A DNA stretch of 64,000 bases. Source: Ascidia mentula (Eukaryota > Chordata > Ascidiacea > Phlebobranchia > Ascidiidae). Below, in pieces: positions 23,083-35,252 of the stretch. The stretch covers positions 9,734,001 to 9,798,000 of the forward strand of contig OX387203.1 in NCBI GenBank assembly GCA_947561715.1, read 5' to 3'. Within the stretch, counting starts at the first letter, position 1; the number at the start of each line of letters is the position of its first letter. The position numbers and the translations under genes are program-made. The notes under the pieces were generated by a model. It had not been told where the DNA came from. It saw nothing but the letters and a program-made list of their open reading frames with translations, and searched no databases.

Positions 23083-25220
23083 CATATTTTCATCTTATCG
23101 TAAATGTCTACGTTTGAAAACATATATTCGTAATAAAATCAACCTCATACTCGTGAGCAAAACCACGTTTTCTTCGTCTCTTTGTCGACATCTAGTGGTG
23201 ATTTTTGGCTTGGTCGATTTTCGGAACACAATTTTTAGTGCGATATTACCCAAATTGTGATTTTGGAAACACAATTCAAAAACCAAAATATGTTCCTGAA
23301 ACGAAATTTTGCGCAAAAATAATGTTCCCGAAACGGTTTTTCTCATTTGGGAACGAAATTTTGTTTCTCGGAACGGTTTTGTAACGAAATTTCGGAACAA
23401 AGGCAAAAACTGTATTATGACTTTACCCGGGCCCTGCAATAACGACTCACCACAAAAGCCAAAAAACCTCACACTGGTTTTACTAAATGGGCGTATGATC
23501 TTAATAAACGAACTATAGTTAAAAACGACGATAAAACGTACGTGCATACAATACCAGTAAACTCCAATAAACCCTTTAATACTAATTACTTATTTGGCGA
23601 CAAAACAACCGCACAGCACGACGCCTATCTCAGGACTAACGGGTCATACACACCGCACTTCTTGCAACGTCCAATCAACCAATGAACGACTTGCACGTGA
23701 ACCAATGGAGCGTTACGGGATGTGGCAAACACAGAAAACGGCTATAGTGCGCAAATAACATCAAGGGAAATTGGACAAAACGTGAGTGCAAGAAACAGAA
23801 TAAAAATAAAAGCATATTTTGATGTGTAGTCACATATGTGTAATAAGGAGTGCTTTGAAAGCATTAGTGCCGTGTGTCATTTTCGCCACACAAGCAAACT
23901 TAAAATTTACCCGGAATGTAAAAACGTTGCCCGGCGGGTAAAATTTGGCATGTTGAATCTTTAATCGGTAGATAGGATCACTGTTCTTTCTGCACTTGAA
24001 TGAAAACGTTTGTAGCAAGTAATTTGATGAAAAAACGTGGTGATAAGACTCTTCACCGGCTTTATAATGTCATTGTCGATTGGACAAATATTTGCCACTG
24101 AAAAAAAGCGTTATGCATGTTTAATTATCATCAATTCTTCAAAGTGGCGTCGTTTCAAATCGTTGTATTGTAAACGTCGTTTTTTATCTTTGCGGATCTG
24201 ATGTGTTGTTAGGTTTACGTAAAGTATTTGCTGACATCCTAGAGTAAAGTAAATTTCCATTATGTGCCTTTCCTGTTAGAGCGCGGACTGTAACTTCTCA
24301 AACAAGCTAATGAAACCAAACTAACCATTTTTATTTTATTTTTTTTTCGAAATCGTTCACGAAAACCTCAGCCTACAGGTCATACAAAATATCGTGATGA
24401 AAATGATAGAAGTATGCGGTGAACAAAATACAGAAATTTTTTTTTCGATTTTTACGTGTTACACCACCACCTCAACCGACAAGTCTCACGAATAAACATA
24501 ATAAATATATAATTAGTTTGCGGACCATGACGCAAGTAGTATTTAAGCCTTAAACATAATCCATACTGTAAGACTTGTCGGTTGAGGTGAGTTCAAATAA
24601 GCTTTAAACAAAAGCCATACTGGTGTTTAATTTCGAATCATTGCAAAGTATTAGAATAAAAAAACAAGGCTATAAATGCTCATGCCTGAAAGGGTAGGTA
24701 ATTGCATTAAAATACCACACACGCACTAGTAATAATGACGCAGAATGGATTGCGACACATTCCACAAAACTCGAGACTGTGACATGCAATCGCAATGTTG
24801 CTGCAGTGCGTGTGTAATGAGGCGTGACCACGATTGATGAAACCAACAATGCAGTAAGGAATACAAAATCCATTAATAGAAACCTTTCAGGTTATTCACT
24901 GATCCGATTTAGGATGTGTCCCGTTTGTAAGAACCCGTATTGTAAGGTTTTGAAACAAGCATTCCTAAATAAACTTTTTTAATTGCTATTAACATTTCAC
25001 TAAATGTGAATGACCAATATAGGGTCAAACATTGAGAAACGTGACAGATTTTGGAGAAAAGTCTTTTGTAAGAAATAAAGAATTTTGCAAACTGCGTATA
25101 TTTTTCGCGGCTTCAAATTTTTTGTCCAGAAAACGCTAAGTTCTATGCCTCATTTCTTCGCAATCTCTCTCCCCATGCAATTATTCGTTTCATGCTTTTT
25201 GGTCATCCTGATTTAACTTA
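23083..25220. other. Gene-poor stretch
   Basis: No gene is recognised. It holds the diverged flank of the minisatellite (to 23410), two CCAAT-like boxes at about 23670-23705 without an assignable gene, and a perfect hairpin at 24468-24589. From about 24930 it is homologous to 34120 and 41985, the left edge of the peptide-array blocks. Confidence 0.5.
24468..24589. repeat. Perfect 19-bp inverted repeat
   Basis: CACCTCAACCGACAAGTCT at 24468-24486 and its exact reverse complement at 24571-24589 enclose 84 bp. This is a possible small foldback transposon or structured RNA; no coding or promoter context. Confidence 0.8.
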
Positions 25221-25514
25221 TGCAAATACCTTGTCTCTGTTCAATTTGTCCTCCAAAAAGCAACTATACCATTACACAAAAACATGTTTAAAAATAGATG
25301 TTGAACTACTTCGATGTCATCTACAAATACATTTGTGGTGAAGAGAAATAATTTCTTTAGCAAAAATTGCCGACCAGTGGTAAATAATCCGATGACGATT
25401 TCTTCTTCGAAAATGTATAGCTTTTTGGCAGCACGATAATTTTTTTTATTGATAACAAACAAATTTTGCTTGCATTAGTAAATTGACGACTTGCTTGAAT
25501 TAGTGCTGCTTGAA

Positions 25515-26326
25515 TTAGTGCTCCAACGGTGAAGGGCTCAATCTCGGGCAGTTGGTTTCCATACATGAGAGACAGATAGATTTGAAATTTCCAGCTAAAA
25601 TGTTGTACGTTATAAACCAAATTTCTAATTTGACAACGTTGGTTTTAAAACAAATATCAAAATACTTACGGAATACTCTACAAGACAAATACTTATAGGA
25701 CTTTCCCGTTTCGTCAGTCTGACAGTAAACAGGACATAAATTGCTGCGAATCCACGTAGCGTAAATCTGGGCATGTGTTTGCTGAACACCTGAAACGATA
25801 TGCTATTGTAATAATCTAAAATAAATATGTTTGGCTTACGCAGTAATATTAAATACAATGGCATGATAGGCAGGATCGCCCCACTGCGCAGGTCCTTGCT
25901 TAGCAATCACAGCTAACGTATCGCGATCATGAGGTTTGCAGGCTTGGCAGCCTAGCTGGATCAGCCACTTTCTCCTGACAAGTCGGAGCAAGATTTGAAA
26001 AATCAAGTTCCCGGTGAGGTCTGAACTCACGACCCTGAGCTAACCAGGCCCAACGCTGCACCAACTGAGCTACAGGAGCTCTGTGGTTTCACGGGGTTGT
26101 GGTCAAGGTACACTGGTGCGCAAGCGCACAACAGTTATTTGGCTAAGCTTGAATGTCAAATCATTTTACAATAAGCACTCCTCTCCAAAAAATTGCATGT
26201 TTCTACACTACACATGCAGTGAAGTTTTGATTTATTTTATCTGTACTTACCAACAGCAGCAGTTCCTTGTGATTGTTTGACAAACGAAAGCATCATGAAC
26301 AAAGCAAAAGTAATCAAAACCTTCAT
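25515..26326 (-). CDS. Six-cysteine secreted peptide, type 1 (copy A1)
   Basis: There are three exons: 26251-26326, 25670-25789 and 25515-25594, GT-AG borders, both introns in phase 1, giving 91 residues. Exon 1 is a signal peptide (MKVLITFALFMMLSFVKQ, then SQG as a likely cleavage site). Exon 2 carries CPVYCQTDETGKSYKYLSC and exon 3 carries ICLSCMETNCPR and a short tail. The six cysteines follow C-P-x-Y-C-x13-C-x10-C-x2-C-x4-C-P-R, shared with the neighbouring copies. I do not recognise the family. Size, leader and paired cysteines suggest a disulphide-stabilised peptide acting outside the cell, such as a defence, signalling or reproductive peptide; this is inference. A SINE sits in intron 1. 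Confidence 0.85.
25858..26080 (-). mobile_element. tRNA-derived SINE in intron 1 of A1
   Basis: The minus strand has a tRNA-like head (26005-26080) with an A box (TAGCTCAGTTGG) and a T arm GTGAG-TTCAGAC-CTCAC. The anticodon arm is abnormal, so it is not a working tRNA. A tail of ~150 bp (to GCGCAGTGGGGCGATCCTGCC) also occurs, diverged, at 48.4 kb. The same insertion is at the same intron position in B1 and C1, so it predates the tandem duplications. Confidence 0.7.
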
Positions 26327-29110
26327 CTTAACCAATACGCAAATTTGAATGCACTACAAAATGCTTGCGTTTATTTTTGGCCATCAACGTAGCCTTACAC
26401 ACTGCCTGGCGCTCGAGGCTATATCGCAAATGTCAAAATTCGTTTATCGTGTGGCTATGCGACAATAATTGACACTGTGTATTGATTTATTCTTGTGCTG
26501 CATTTTTATATTTATACAGAACCAAAACGTTTGAAGTCAATTAAATAAAGCACTTTGTTGCTGATATAACTGCCAAGTATGGCACCCAAGCAAAGGGTGT
26601 TTTTGAGAGAAAATCTTTAACTGTTTGGAAAAAATAAAACGCTAAATTCATAAAAAAACATTTCCCACTTTGGTAGTAAACTAAATGTATTTTTTTCTTA
26701 CTTGATAAATATTAATGTTTCTTATGCAAGGCTAAAAGGTCTGACAGACATCAACAACTTGTAATATTTTATTTCAGAACATGGCAAAATTTGTTTGTGG
26801 ACCATATTTCCAATGTATGTAGGTCGGTGATGCATTCCACGTTACAGCTAACTTTCGATTAAAAAGGCATTTGTAATTACAGTGCCCGTAGAAGGTCATT
26901 GTTGTGCAATTTTCTGACAATTCAAACGGTACAAATAGGTATTTATGACGCAAGCACATCGCTGAGTATTGATGGGGGCAAGTTTATTGTATTGTGCCTC
27001 AGGCTATAACGTCATCTAAGTCTGTGGATGATTTCTCCGCAGATAGTTTTATAATTTCAACATCAGTTGTCTCGGTTGAAACAAATGTGTTTTTATGTGA
27101 TTCTTAATTTGTCACAAAAAACTTATGCTTGTACTTTGAATGCTTAAAATTCTAAAAAAAAACACCAACTCTATAAAGTTGTGCGTATATTATGCAAACA
27201 TTTGATCCTACAACTGTACGCTGCACTATTGGATTACTTAAAGCATAGCTGGTCCTAACAACATAATTGCCGCGTCGTGCATTCTGCTACGTGATGCAGC
27301 ATTACTGCTTCTTAAAGTAGTTTTGATTTAACACATTAAACTTACAATTATGGCTAAAATGAACGCAGGCAACATGAATTATGTCTACAGTGATTGCCTG
27401 TTTTTTTTACGTGTTTGTAAGTGATCCCGGAACAAAGGTCAAACAGTGACAGTATTTCCGGGAATTGTATGAATTTACTCCTTGATAAAAATTATATTAA
27501 TATAGTGAGGCGGCCGCGTCGCAATGGTGAGTAAAAGAAATGTCCACCCCTTTTTGAAGTGTAAATGTACATTGGTCATACCAATGTTGTGAGTACACTG
27601 ACTCTGTTCATGTTGCAAAATTATGATGCAGTAGGATGCCAAGTGACACGAGCTGTTTATTTTTAACCTTCGGCATGCCAAGAAATTACACAAAATTTGG
27701 TCACGTTTGTTGAAGATTGCTCTAAACTGGAATTCTAAAAAATGCAATCGTACGCCCAGATCGACCTTTACATGGTGAAAGCTATAGTAAGTTTTCTTCT
27801 TTAAAAGCAGTGAAAAATGTTCTTCATTGCTACAATTATATGTGTAATATATAATCAAAATTGACCCTTTGCTGTGATTCACAACACACAAGATTTGCGC
27901 GGTCTGCGTTTCTCTTTGTCATTAACGTACACAGCTTGACGTTTGAGGCTATTTCGTAAACGTGTAAACTGCGAATGGATCTGTTTACTGCAATAAAGGA
28001 CTTGCTCAAATGATTTTATCGTGAAATGTGTTGTTTGCTACATATGTACATATCTACACACAACGATGAGGTTTAAACTAAAACATTTTAATCACGTTGT
28101 TGTCGGCGTTGTCAAGCATGCTGCCCATGAAAAACCTTTTTCATTAAATTTTTCTCTTCTACGTTCTGGAAAGTGAAAACGGCGAAGAGATATTATCCAA
28201 AACTTTGTACACATCAACAAATATAGTAGTTGGTGTGTTTCAGTGATCAAGTTTGCTTATCATTCATAGTTTTAAGGTCGAAGTGCGCATACAGGTATTG
28301 GCTACGGTGTCAACTTTGATAAGAAAATGTGTTTTTCTCCTCAATTTTGCCAAAGGCTACTTTTACCCTTCGTCATGTTTACAGCTACGTGACACAGCGT
28401 TGATCATTCCTAATTCGTATATATATCATCCTTTTTGTAAAAGTCCAATATTTAAATAACTGCTAAATTGCTGGTATCCTAAGTAAATACGGCAATTTTC
28501 AAACAAATGTTTTAAATTCCATTCAAACACGATAAATGTTTGGTTGCTTTTGCACTCGTTTTTTCGCAGCCGTTTGTTTGCACTCTTGTTTGTCTCCGTT
28601 TAACACAGACCTGCAATCAATACCAGTCTGACCACAGCCTGGGACATCGGTGACAATATTACGGATGACAATTGTAAATTATGGTGATAAAATTGGTCGT
28701 GCACCCCAAAGGTAAAGTTCCATATAGTTCTGGTAACAATTTATCAATGCGGTTTGTATTTAATTACGATGTTTTACTTCACGTTTTGTATACATGTTCC
28801 ATGTCAGGCAAATACAGCTTTCATCGTGAACTACTGGGACACAGTGCAGAAATATATTGGATTTTAATTTATTCTGACATTTGTATCTTCAAGACAACAC
28901 AAAATTTGCAAAGGCATTGATTTGGTTAGCAATGAATTAATGTTCATGCAAAAGTTGTATTTTATTCAATTGTTAAAAATTTTGTTTTCTGTTTCTTAAA
29001 ATATTTGGTAAACTGTTTCATTCGAAATGAATTTTTATGAAACCCGAAATTTATTTTTTAAATGTACAGTTGTTTGTTCGAAAAAATCATTTTGGTTCAT
29101 TCAAAAATTG
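26327..29110. other. Spacer between A1 and A2
   Basis: It is paralogous to 36.1-38.9 kb and 43.5-45.3 kb. A minus-strand frame at 26774-26959 (FYGHCNYKCLFNRKLAV) might be an old exon, but its counterparts near 36.7 and 43.8 kb are broken. A cysteine-bearing frame around 28560-28640 is open in the 38.5-kb copy only. I see no gene I can support. Confidence 0.45.
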
Positions 29111-29762
29111 TTACACGGGATCCGGAGCATACATGGGGGCTTCGGTAACCCGGGCAAAGATGTTGATATCTCGTTGTATGATTCTCGGGCATTTGTGTTC
29201 AAGGCAATATGTGCAGACCGTTTTAAAAAATCCAGCTGAAAACAATTTAGTCTGTTTTAATATGCTTTGCAAAGTGAAATTAGACCTGATTAGCTACGTT
29301 ATTTAATTTTGAACACACAATGACACTTTCTTTAAGTAACAATCAGTTAAATATTTCTGCAATTAAAAAACATCTGTATACCAAGCACGTTTAATTGTTG
29401 CTTTAAAAATCTAGCAAAAATACTCACAGAAATTTACACAAGACGAATATGTGTACCTCCCATTTTTCTTCATGCAGAAAATCGGACAAAATGTATTGCC
29501 AAACATTCCTGCAAATATCAGAATCATTTATTGCTAATCGATACCAATACGATATTGTAATATCTGAGAATACATTTCGATACAAATAAATCGTATATTT
29601 TATTTATCTTAGCGGGAATATTAAACCAAATACATGTTTGTCCACGCTCCTTATCAATTTATTTATGTAATTTTTGTTTTGCTTATACTTACGGATGGTC
29701 CAAAATCCTGGCTCAACAAACGAAAACATGACAAACAACGTCAAGATTATTAAAATTCTCAT
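29111..29762 (-). CDS. Six-cysteine secreted peptide, type 2 (copy A2)
   Basis: Exons 29693-29762, 29428-29508 and 29111-29235 join in phase 1 to 91 residues. Exon 1 is the leader MRILIILTLFVMFSFVEPG. Exon 2 carries FCPIFCMKKNGRYTYSSC and exon 3 carries FFKTVCTYCLEHKCPR and a tail ending MYAPDPV. Cysteine spacing is C-P-x-F-C-x11-C-x10-C-x2-C-x4-C-P-R, two residues shorter in the first loop than type 1. The tail after the last cysteine (about 25 residues, IFARVTEAP) is absent from type 1. The leader lost two residues relative to B2 and C2. Upstream sequence has a conserved CCTTTAAATGG that may act as a TATA-like box. Confidence 0.87.
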
Positions 29763-30645
29763 TTTGGGTTTATTCTTCCTATGAGATCTTCAGCAAATTT
29801 TTACCAAGCAACCAATGGTGACCAGCTTGACAATGCTCTTCCATTTAAAGGATTATTGGCATGCGATCAGTTTCAAAACAACCCAAGGTCATTTTCCGTT
29901 TAGAACGAAGAATGCTGAATAGTGCTTACCATCCGAAAAAGGGCAACCACTGCACACGTTAACCGTGTGTGTCTTTGACATAATCGTATACAACTTCGGC
30001 TTTAGGCTATTTCACAGAGCTTTTGGTTGTGTATCTGTCTTCAGCAACATTGAACTATTGGAAATATTGTTTCGCACGCGACGTAGCAGTTGTTTGCCAA
30101 TACACATGAATACATGTGGAAAATACTCTTACTATGTTTTTAGTGAAGGTGACAAGCGTGCTTGCGACCTCAATGTATAACAGTACACGACCATTAAACA
30201 TTATTCATCAGATTGACATAAATCCCACAATAACAAACACAATTTTCGGAAATATGCGTTTCTTGTAACTTATTCCGAATCGTGTGAATATGCAACAATA
30301 TTAGAAGGAAATAGCTCTTTTACTCGATTTACAGCACAATTGACCCTTGCTTTTCTGAGTTTGTTGAGATACTCAGTATTTCAAAAAGAGTGCAGTCGAT
30401 TAGCAGCATAAGAAAGTTTGAGTAACACTCATGTAGAGTACCAAGGAACGTCGTAAATTCATTCATTAGTTAATTTGCCCTCACGAACACCAATTGAAAC
30501 ACATTATTTCGGAGCAATTACTGAAGTTAAAGCTGTGACGATGTGGGCAGGGAGACGCTGAAGTAACCCGAGGGTTTTAAAAGTCAAGCGCACCTGGAGG
30601 TCTATTTGAAACTTACATTGTAATAACACAAAAATAATTAAAGGA
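29763..30645. other. Upstream region of A2
   Basis: It contains the promoter-proximal sequence of A2 (TTTAAATGG near 29850) and is paralogous to 39.6-40.2 kb and 46.0-46.6 kb. No further gene is recognised. Confidence 0.5.
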
Positions 30646-31260
30646 AACAATGGTGACTACCTTGACAATGCTCTCCCATTTAAAGGATTATTGGCAGCAT
30701 GCGATTAAAAAACCATCCGAAAAAGGGCAACCACTGCACACGTTAACCGTGCGTGTTTTGGACATAATCGTATACAATTCCGCCTTTAGGCTATTGCGCA
30801 GAGCCGATGTTTCGGTGGTATATCTATCTTCAGCAATGATGAACTAATGGAAAAATTCTTTCGCACGCGAAGTAGCAGTTGTTTGCGAATACACATGAAT
30901 GAATGCGGAAAATACTCGTATCACGTTTCTAGTGAAGGTGACAAACATGCTTACAAACTCATTGTATAACAGTAAGCGATCATTAATGATTTTTCATCAC
31001 ATTGACATGAATCAAACATTGACAACACATGTTTCGGTAATATGCTATTATTGTAGCTGATAACGAGTCATGTGAATATGCCACACTATTAGAAGGAAGT
31101 AGCTCTTTTCTCGATTTACAGTACATTTGACCCTTGCCTTTCTGAGTTTGTTCAGATTCTCCGTATTTCAAAAAGAGTGCCGTCGATTAGCAGCATAAGA
31201 AAGTTTGAGTAACACTCATGTAGTACCAAGGAACGACGAAATTTACTGAAAAATATACTT
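30646..31260. repeat. Second copy of the type 2 promoter region, without a gene
   Basis: From ACAATGGTGACTACCTTGAC through CCATTTAAAGGATTATTGG and onward it repeats 29806-30480, but the exons that should follow on its left are missing. It is an orphan promoter-region duplicate present only in the leftmost block. Confidence 0.7.
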
Positions 31261-33150
31261 GAGTCTCCTTGAATCGCTAAATCATGGACGAAACCAGTTG
31301 ACCTTACGGTGTATCTTTATCCAGAAGCGAAATATATCGTTACAAGGTTAAGCAGTTGCAAATCATAATCGCTTGGTTGGTATGAATTTTGTAATTTCGC
31401 TGTTAAATCTGTGACGGTGAATAAGCTAATTACGATATGGTGATAGATTGCGTGATGAAGGTATCCTATAAAAACAATCAAATGCCTTGGAGCTTTTTTC
31501 TGTTGTGTAATTTCTTGGCGTTGGAAAAGGTCAAACACTTGACAGAAAGTTCAACGTAACCGAGCTCTATTTACATCCGTTGTGCTTCAGGCTATTAGCA
31601 AAGGTTCACAAAACTTTTGAAAAAAATCTGTAACGATCCGCTTCTTGCTTTCCGGACGACTTGCATTCTATAAAGACGAAAGAATACAATTCTGGAATTT
31701 TTATGTTCAAACCGTCGCAGTCTGGTACCTCGCGCCATAATAAAGGAATATCGCTCGTTAATGGTACAAAGGTATTCCACATAAATTAACAACTACGATA
31801 TTTGTACTCTTTTTCGATGTGGAATTAATTTACAATCACCTATAGCTCCACGCGGTCCCGCAGAAATCGCTTCTCCTATGAAACCACGAATTCCACTTCG
31901 AGAAAGATTGGTCTGTGGCGTCACTCTTGCGCTGTGGGCAATCTAGCATGCGGTAGATGCGATAGAGCGAAAACGTTTCGAGTCCGATAACGCCTACATG
32001 ATGTACTTAAAAACACGTTAACCAGACAACCGTCATTTTCCACCTTTCTTCCTCAGATTGCTGTGGGGTATGAAATAGGCACCTAACACTGTAGTCACTT
32101 GATTTGTGGTCATTATACTGTGCTCTAAATGTTTAGTTAGGCAATTAACTTAACCTACAACAGATTTAAGATCACAGTATGGTGAAAAAAGTGACGAAAA
32201 AATAGTACTAAATAAAATACAAAAAATGCACGAGATAACCAGAGTGATAAAAAAAATCACAGAATTTATTAAAGTAACGTTAAATTGTTTTCCTCACGGT
32301 GGTGTTTCATCCGCGCAAGTTTCAAGTGCGTGACCGCAAATGTTGATGCAGAAAAGCAAGGAAATTATTTATCGAAGTAAACTGAAATTTACTGATCCAC
32401 TGTGGCAATAACGACACCCGTTTGAATTACAAAGCACACATACGACATTGTTAATTTGCTTTGGTTTGGTCTGTTTTTTTGTCAAAAAATGTTTTTAACT
32501 AAATAGATTTCAAAGAAAATTTATCGACTAATTTGCGCTAATTTCGGCATATTCATTCACAATTCTTACAAAATATTATAGCTCTGTGAAGAATTTCCCT
32601 TCGTAAAATAATCCAGCCTGAGTTCGTCGCTATACCTATGATCGATTGTGAAGTTTGTTACTGCCCTCTCCTGGTCTGAAGAGGTTGCATATAACCTGAT
32701 CGTTATTTCGTCGTTTATCGCCCTACAGTGTATCGTACTCTTATAGGACATATTAATATTCAACTATTATTACACGCGCAAATCAGCCTTAATAATCATT
32801 GACCGAAAGGTACCACAAACTGGAAATCTGTGAGTCTGCCAGTCAGCCTTTGCCACAGTCACCAGCTGCACTAATGAGATCTTCAGGTCGAAACAGTGTG
32901 TAGGATGACACGCCTTCCTGAAAGCCCAAAATGGCGAAGAGACATTATCAAACAGATTTGCCACATAAGCGGATAAAGCAATTGGTGTGTTTCTGTGATC
33001 AAGTTAGCTTATTATTATTTATATTTGAGAGGTGTCTACAGACAGGATCCGGCTGTGTTGTCAACTTTGCTGAAAAAATGTGCCTTTCTCCTTTTTTGCT
33101 TTAAATTTTACACTTCGGACACAAAAATAAATTTCTGAATTATTTCTTTT
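31261..33150. other. Right part of the leftmost array block
   Basis: It is paralogous to 40.2-41.2 kb and 46.6-48.2 kb. It includes a decayed copy (about 31850-32025) of the plus-strand exon described at 41011-41186. It also includes a damaged hammerhead at 32866-32913, and from about 32910 sequence matching 28.12-28.35 kb that leads up to the last exon of a lost peptide copy (D). Confidence 0.5.
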
Positions 33151-33153
33151 GTG

Positions 33154-33366
33154 CTACCTGGGAGCGAAAGGCACCCGAGCAAAGTAGGTAAACTGCAGTT
33201 GTCTTCGTCTTGGGCATTCGTGTTTAAGGCAGAAGTCACAGACCAGTTTAAAAAGTTGGAAAATGAGGAGCACGATCGAACTTCCAAGCCAGATTGTCAT
33301 TGAGTAAGAACCAAGTGCAATCTGTGAGAGCAACACACGAAATACGTAAACACCAAATTTTATCAA
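33154..33366 (-). pseudogene. In-frame chimera: transporter last exon fused to peptide last exon
   Basis: After an acceptor AG at about 33326 the frame reads IALGSYSMTIWLGSS…IFQL, the start of the last exon of the SLC2A genes. It then passes without a break into FKLVCDFCLKHECPRRR…YFARVPFAPR-stop, the last exon of a type 2 peptide gene. The join lies in TTTTTAAA, present in the peptide exon. It would put a cysteine-rich tail on a transmembrane helix, but the other nine transporter exons and a promoter are missing here. It is most likely a non-expressed product of unequal recombination. Confidence 0.75.
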
Positions 33367-33775
33367 TCATTCAAACAAAGGATTGGAAAAGAAGTGTCAT
33401 CGAATTGTCGTAAGCAGTGGTTCGCAAACTGCACGTGGTTTCGACTTTCCATGGCGTCATGTCGTTATCGAAAGCAATCGTTATCATAGAGTTATAACAA
33501 GTAAGTGGCAATAGAGTTGAATCTTTTCAAAAAAGTCGCATGAAAAAAAGTTTGAGAATCACTGGCCTAGAGTAAAATCTTTGTTACTGTTGTGCATTTG
33601 TATGTTGCGGTTGCAAGGGTACAGACAAAACTAAGTAGGCATCTAAAAGCTTTGGCATTTTTTACTTTAAATCACAGTAGAATGAGGATGGTGCCACAGC
33701 CATATGATCTTACTAAATGACAATAAAGTTTGTTGATTTTTCGCGGTTATTTTCTATACGATTTGTGATCTGTGG
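33262..33775 (-). pseudogene. 3'-end fragment of an SLC2A transporter gene
   Basis: It matches 48880-49410 of the first transporter gene, covering part of its last exon and the adjoining intron with an hAT-like MITE. It shows that the block that was duplicated to make the array once included the transporter 3' end. Confidence 0.8.
33415..33564. mobile_element. hAT-like MITE (copy 1)
   Basis: The 150-bp element begins CAGTGGTTCGCAAAC and ends TTTGAGAATCACTG. These are inverted copies of the CAGTG-type termini of hAT elements. The same insertion is at 49056-49205, so it moved here by segmental duplication, not transposition. A clear 8-bp target duplication is not visible. Confidence 0.65.
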
Positions 33776-34800
33776 CGACGGTCTGTGGCGACGCTCTTGC
33801 GCTGTGGGCAAGCTAGCATGCGGTAGATGCGATATATCGAAAACTTTTCGAGTCCGATAACGCCTACATGATGTACTTAAACACACGTTGACCAGACAAC
33901 CGTCATTTTCCACCTTTTTTCCTCAGATTGCTGTGGGTATGAAATAGGCATTGTAGTCACTTGATTTGTGGTCATTTTACAATGCTCTAAATGTTTAGTT
34001 AGGCAATTAACTTAACCTACAGCAGATATAAGATCACAGTATAGTGTAATAAGTGACGGAAACATAGTACAAACTAAAATACGAAAAAGCACCAGATAAC
34101 CTGGTTTTAAAACAAGGTTTTGAAACAAGCATTATTAAATAAACTTTTTTAATTGCTATTAACATTTCAATAAATGTGGATTTATATAGGGCTAACATTG
34201 AGAAACGTGGCAGATTATGGCGAAAAGTCTTTTGTAAGAAATAACGCATTTTGCAAACTGCGTATATTTTTCGCGGCTTTAAATACTTTGTCTAGAAAAC
34301 GCTAAGTTCAATGCCTCATTTCTTCGCAATCTCTCTCCCTATGCAATTGTTCGTTTTATGCTTTTTGGTCATCCTGATGTAACTGATACAAATACCTTGT
34401 CCCTGTTCAGTGCAGTTCGCAAGAATCTGCGAGTTTAAAAAATTCTTTGATATCAACCCCAGATAGTTTTGTTATTTGGTTTGTTTGGTTTTTACCCTTC
34501 GTGTATATAAATATCGCTTATTCTTTTTCTCAAAATACCTTTACTTTCCTTGTATTATAACACGACAAAGGACACTATTTTAAGTTTTCGGACTGTCGTC
34601 TGATTGTCGTTAAATAATAATAAAAAAAAACGCAAACTGCGTAAAAATATTTTTGCGTTTGTTTCTGATACAACTAATTATTCTGATCACTTAATGACGA
34701 AGTCAAAAAAATGCAAAATCTATTGATTTATTGTAAAAGTTGAATCGAGTTCGTCATAAACTATTATATGAGAACTCAAGCAATGTATTTTTGTGAGAAA
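33776..34800. other. Junction between array blocks A and B
   Basis: 33776-34090 repeats 31915-32200, including a fragment of the plus-strand exon. Block B begins near 34110. 34400-34735 is not seen elsewhere in the window and shows no gene. Confidence 0.5.
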
Positions 34801-34801
34801 C

Positions 34802-34921
34802 TTATTCTTCACGTAGCATCACAAAGCGCCATGGGCAATCGGTTTCGACAATTTTAGAAGCTACGCAATATTGAATGAAGGCAATGGCCTTTGGGCGAAA
34901 ACAACTGCAGTCCGTCGCATT
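34802..34921 (-). CDS. Possible last exon of a third peptide subtype (block B)
   Basis: An open minus-strand frame reads NATDCSCFRPK…FIQYCVASKIVETDCPWRF and ends in TAA. It is present and open in the same frame at 42243-42362 (there YCVACKIVETDCPW, with the C-x2-C of the family restored). C-x2-C…C-P-W echoes the C-x2-C-x4-C-P-R of the known last exons. In this copy the acceptor AG is lost, and the frame phase does not match the phase-1 introns of the family. No upstream exon is identified. Confidence 0.3.
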   Translation of the reverse strand, partial: NATDCSCFRPKAIAFIQYCVASKIVETDCPWRFVMLREE

Positions 34922-35252
34922 ACCAGTAATTTATTCAATTGAAGAGTAAATATGTCCTCCACAACTATACCATTTCACAAAAACATGTTTAAAAATAGAA
35001 GTTGAAACACTTCGATGTCACTACCAATACACTCTGTGGTAAAGAGAAATAATTTCATCAGCAAAAATTGCCGACCAGTGGTAGATAGTCCGATGATGTT
35101 TTCTTCTTCGAAAATGTATAGCTTTTTGGCAGCACAAAAGTTTTTTATTGAAAACAAACAAATCTTGCTTGCATTAGTAAATTGACGACTTGCTTGCATT
35201 AGTAAATTGACGACTTGCTTGCATTAGTAAATTGCGAAGGCGTCCAACGGTA

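Larger units (their letters stand above)
24930..33250. repeat. Peptide-array block A
   Basis: This is the first of three long direct blocks (A about 24.93-33.25, B about 34.11-41.23, C about 41.86-47.40 kb). Each runs from the TTTTGAAACAAGCATT sequence through a type 1 gene, a spacer, a type 2 gene and its upstream region. Blocks differ by indels of hundreds of bases. Confidence 0.75.

Noticed and set aside
21850-23123. Long minus-strand frames with a 20-residue repeat (NFRYGN…VTGTEFSLLEQ)
   Set aside because: They follow directly from the 20-bp tandem repeat, exist in several frames and end where the array ends.
25836-26030. SINE tail frame (CQACKPHDRDTLAVIAKQG) as an extra peptide exon
   Set aside because: The same sequence recurs in the SINE pieces at 48.4 kb, and exons 1 and 2 of the peptide gene join in phase without it.
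26774-26959. Cysteine-bearing frame as another peptide gene
   Set aside because: Its copies in blocks B and C carry frameshifts and stops, and no leader exon fits.
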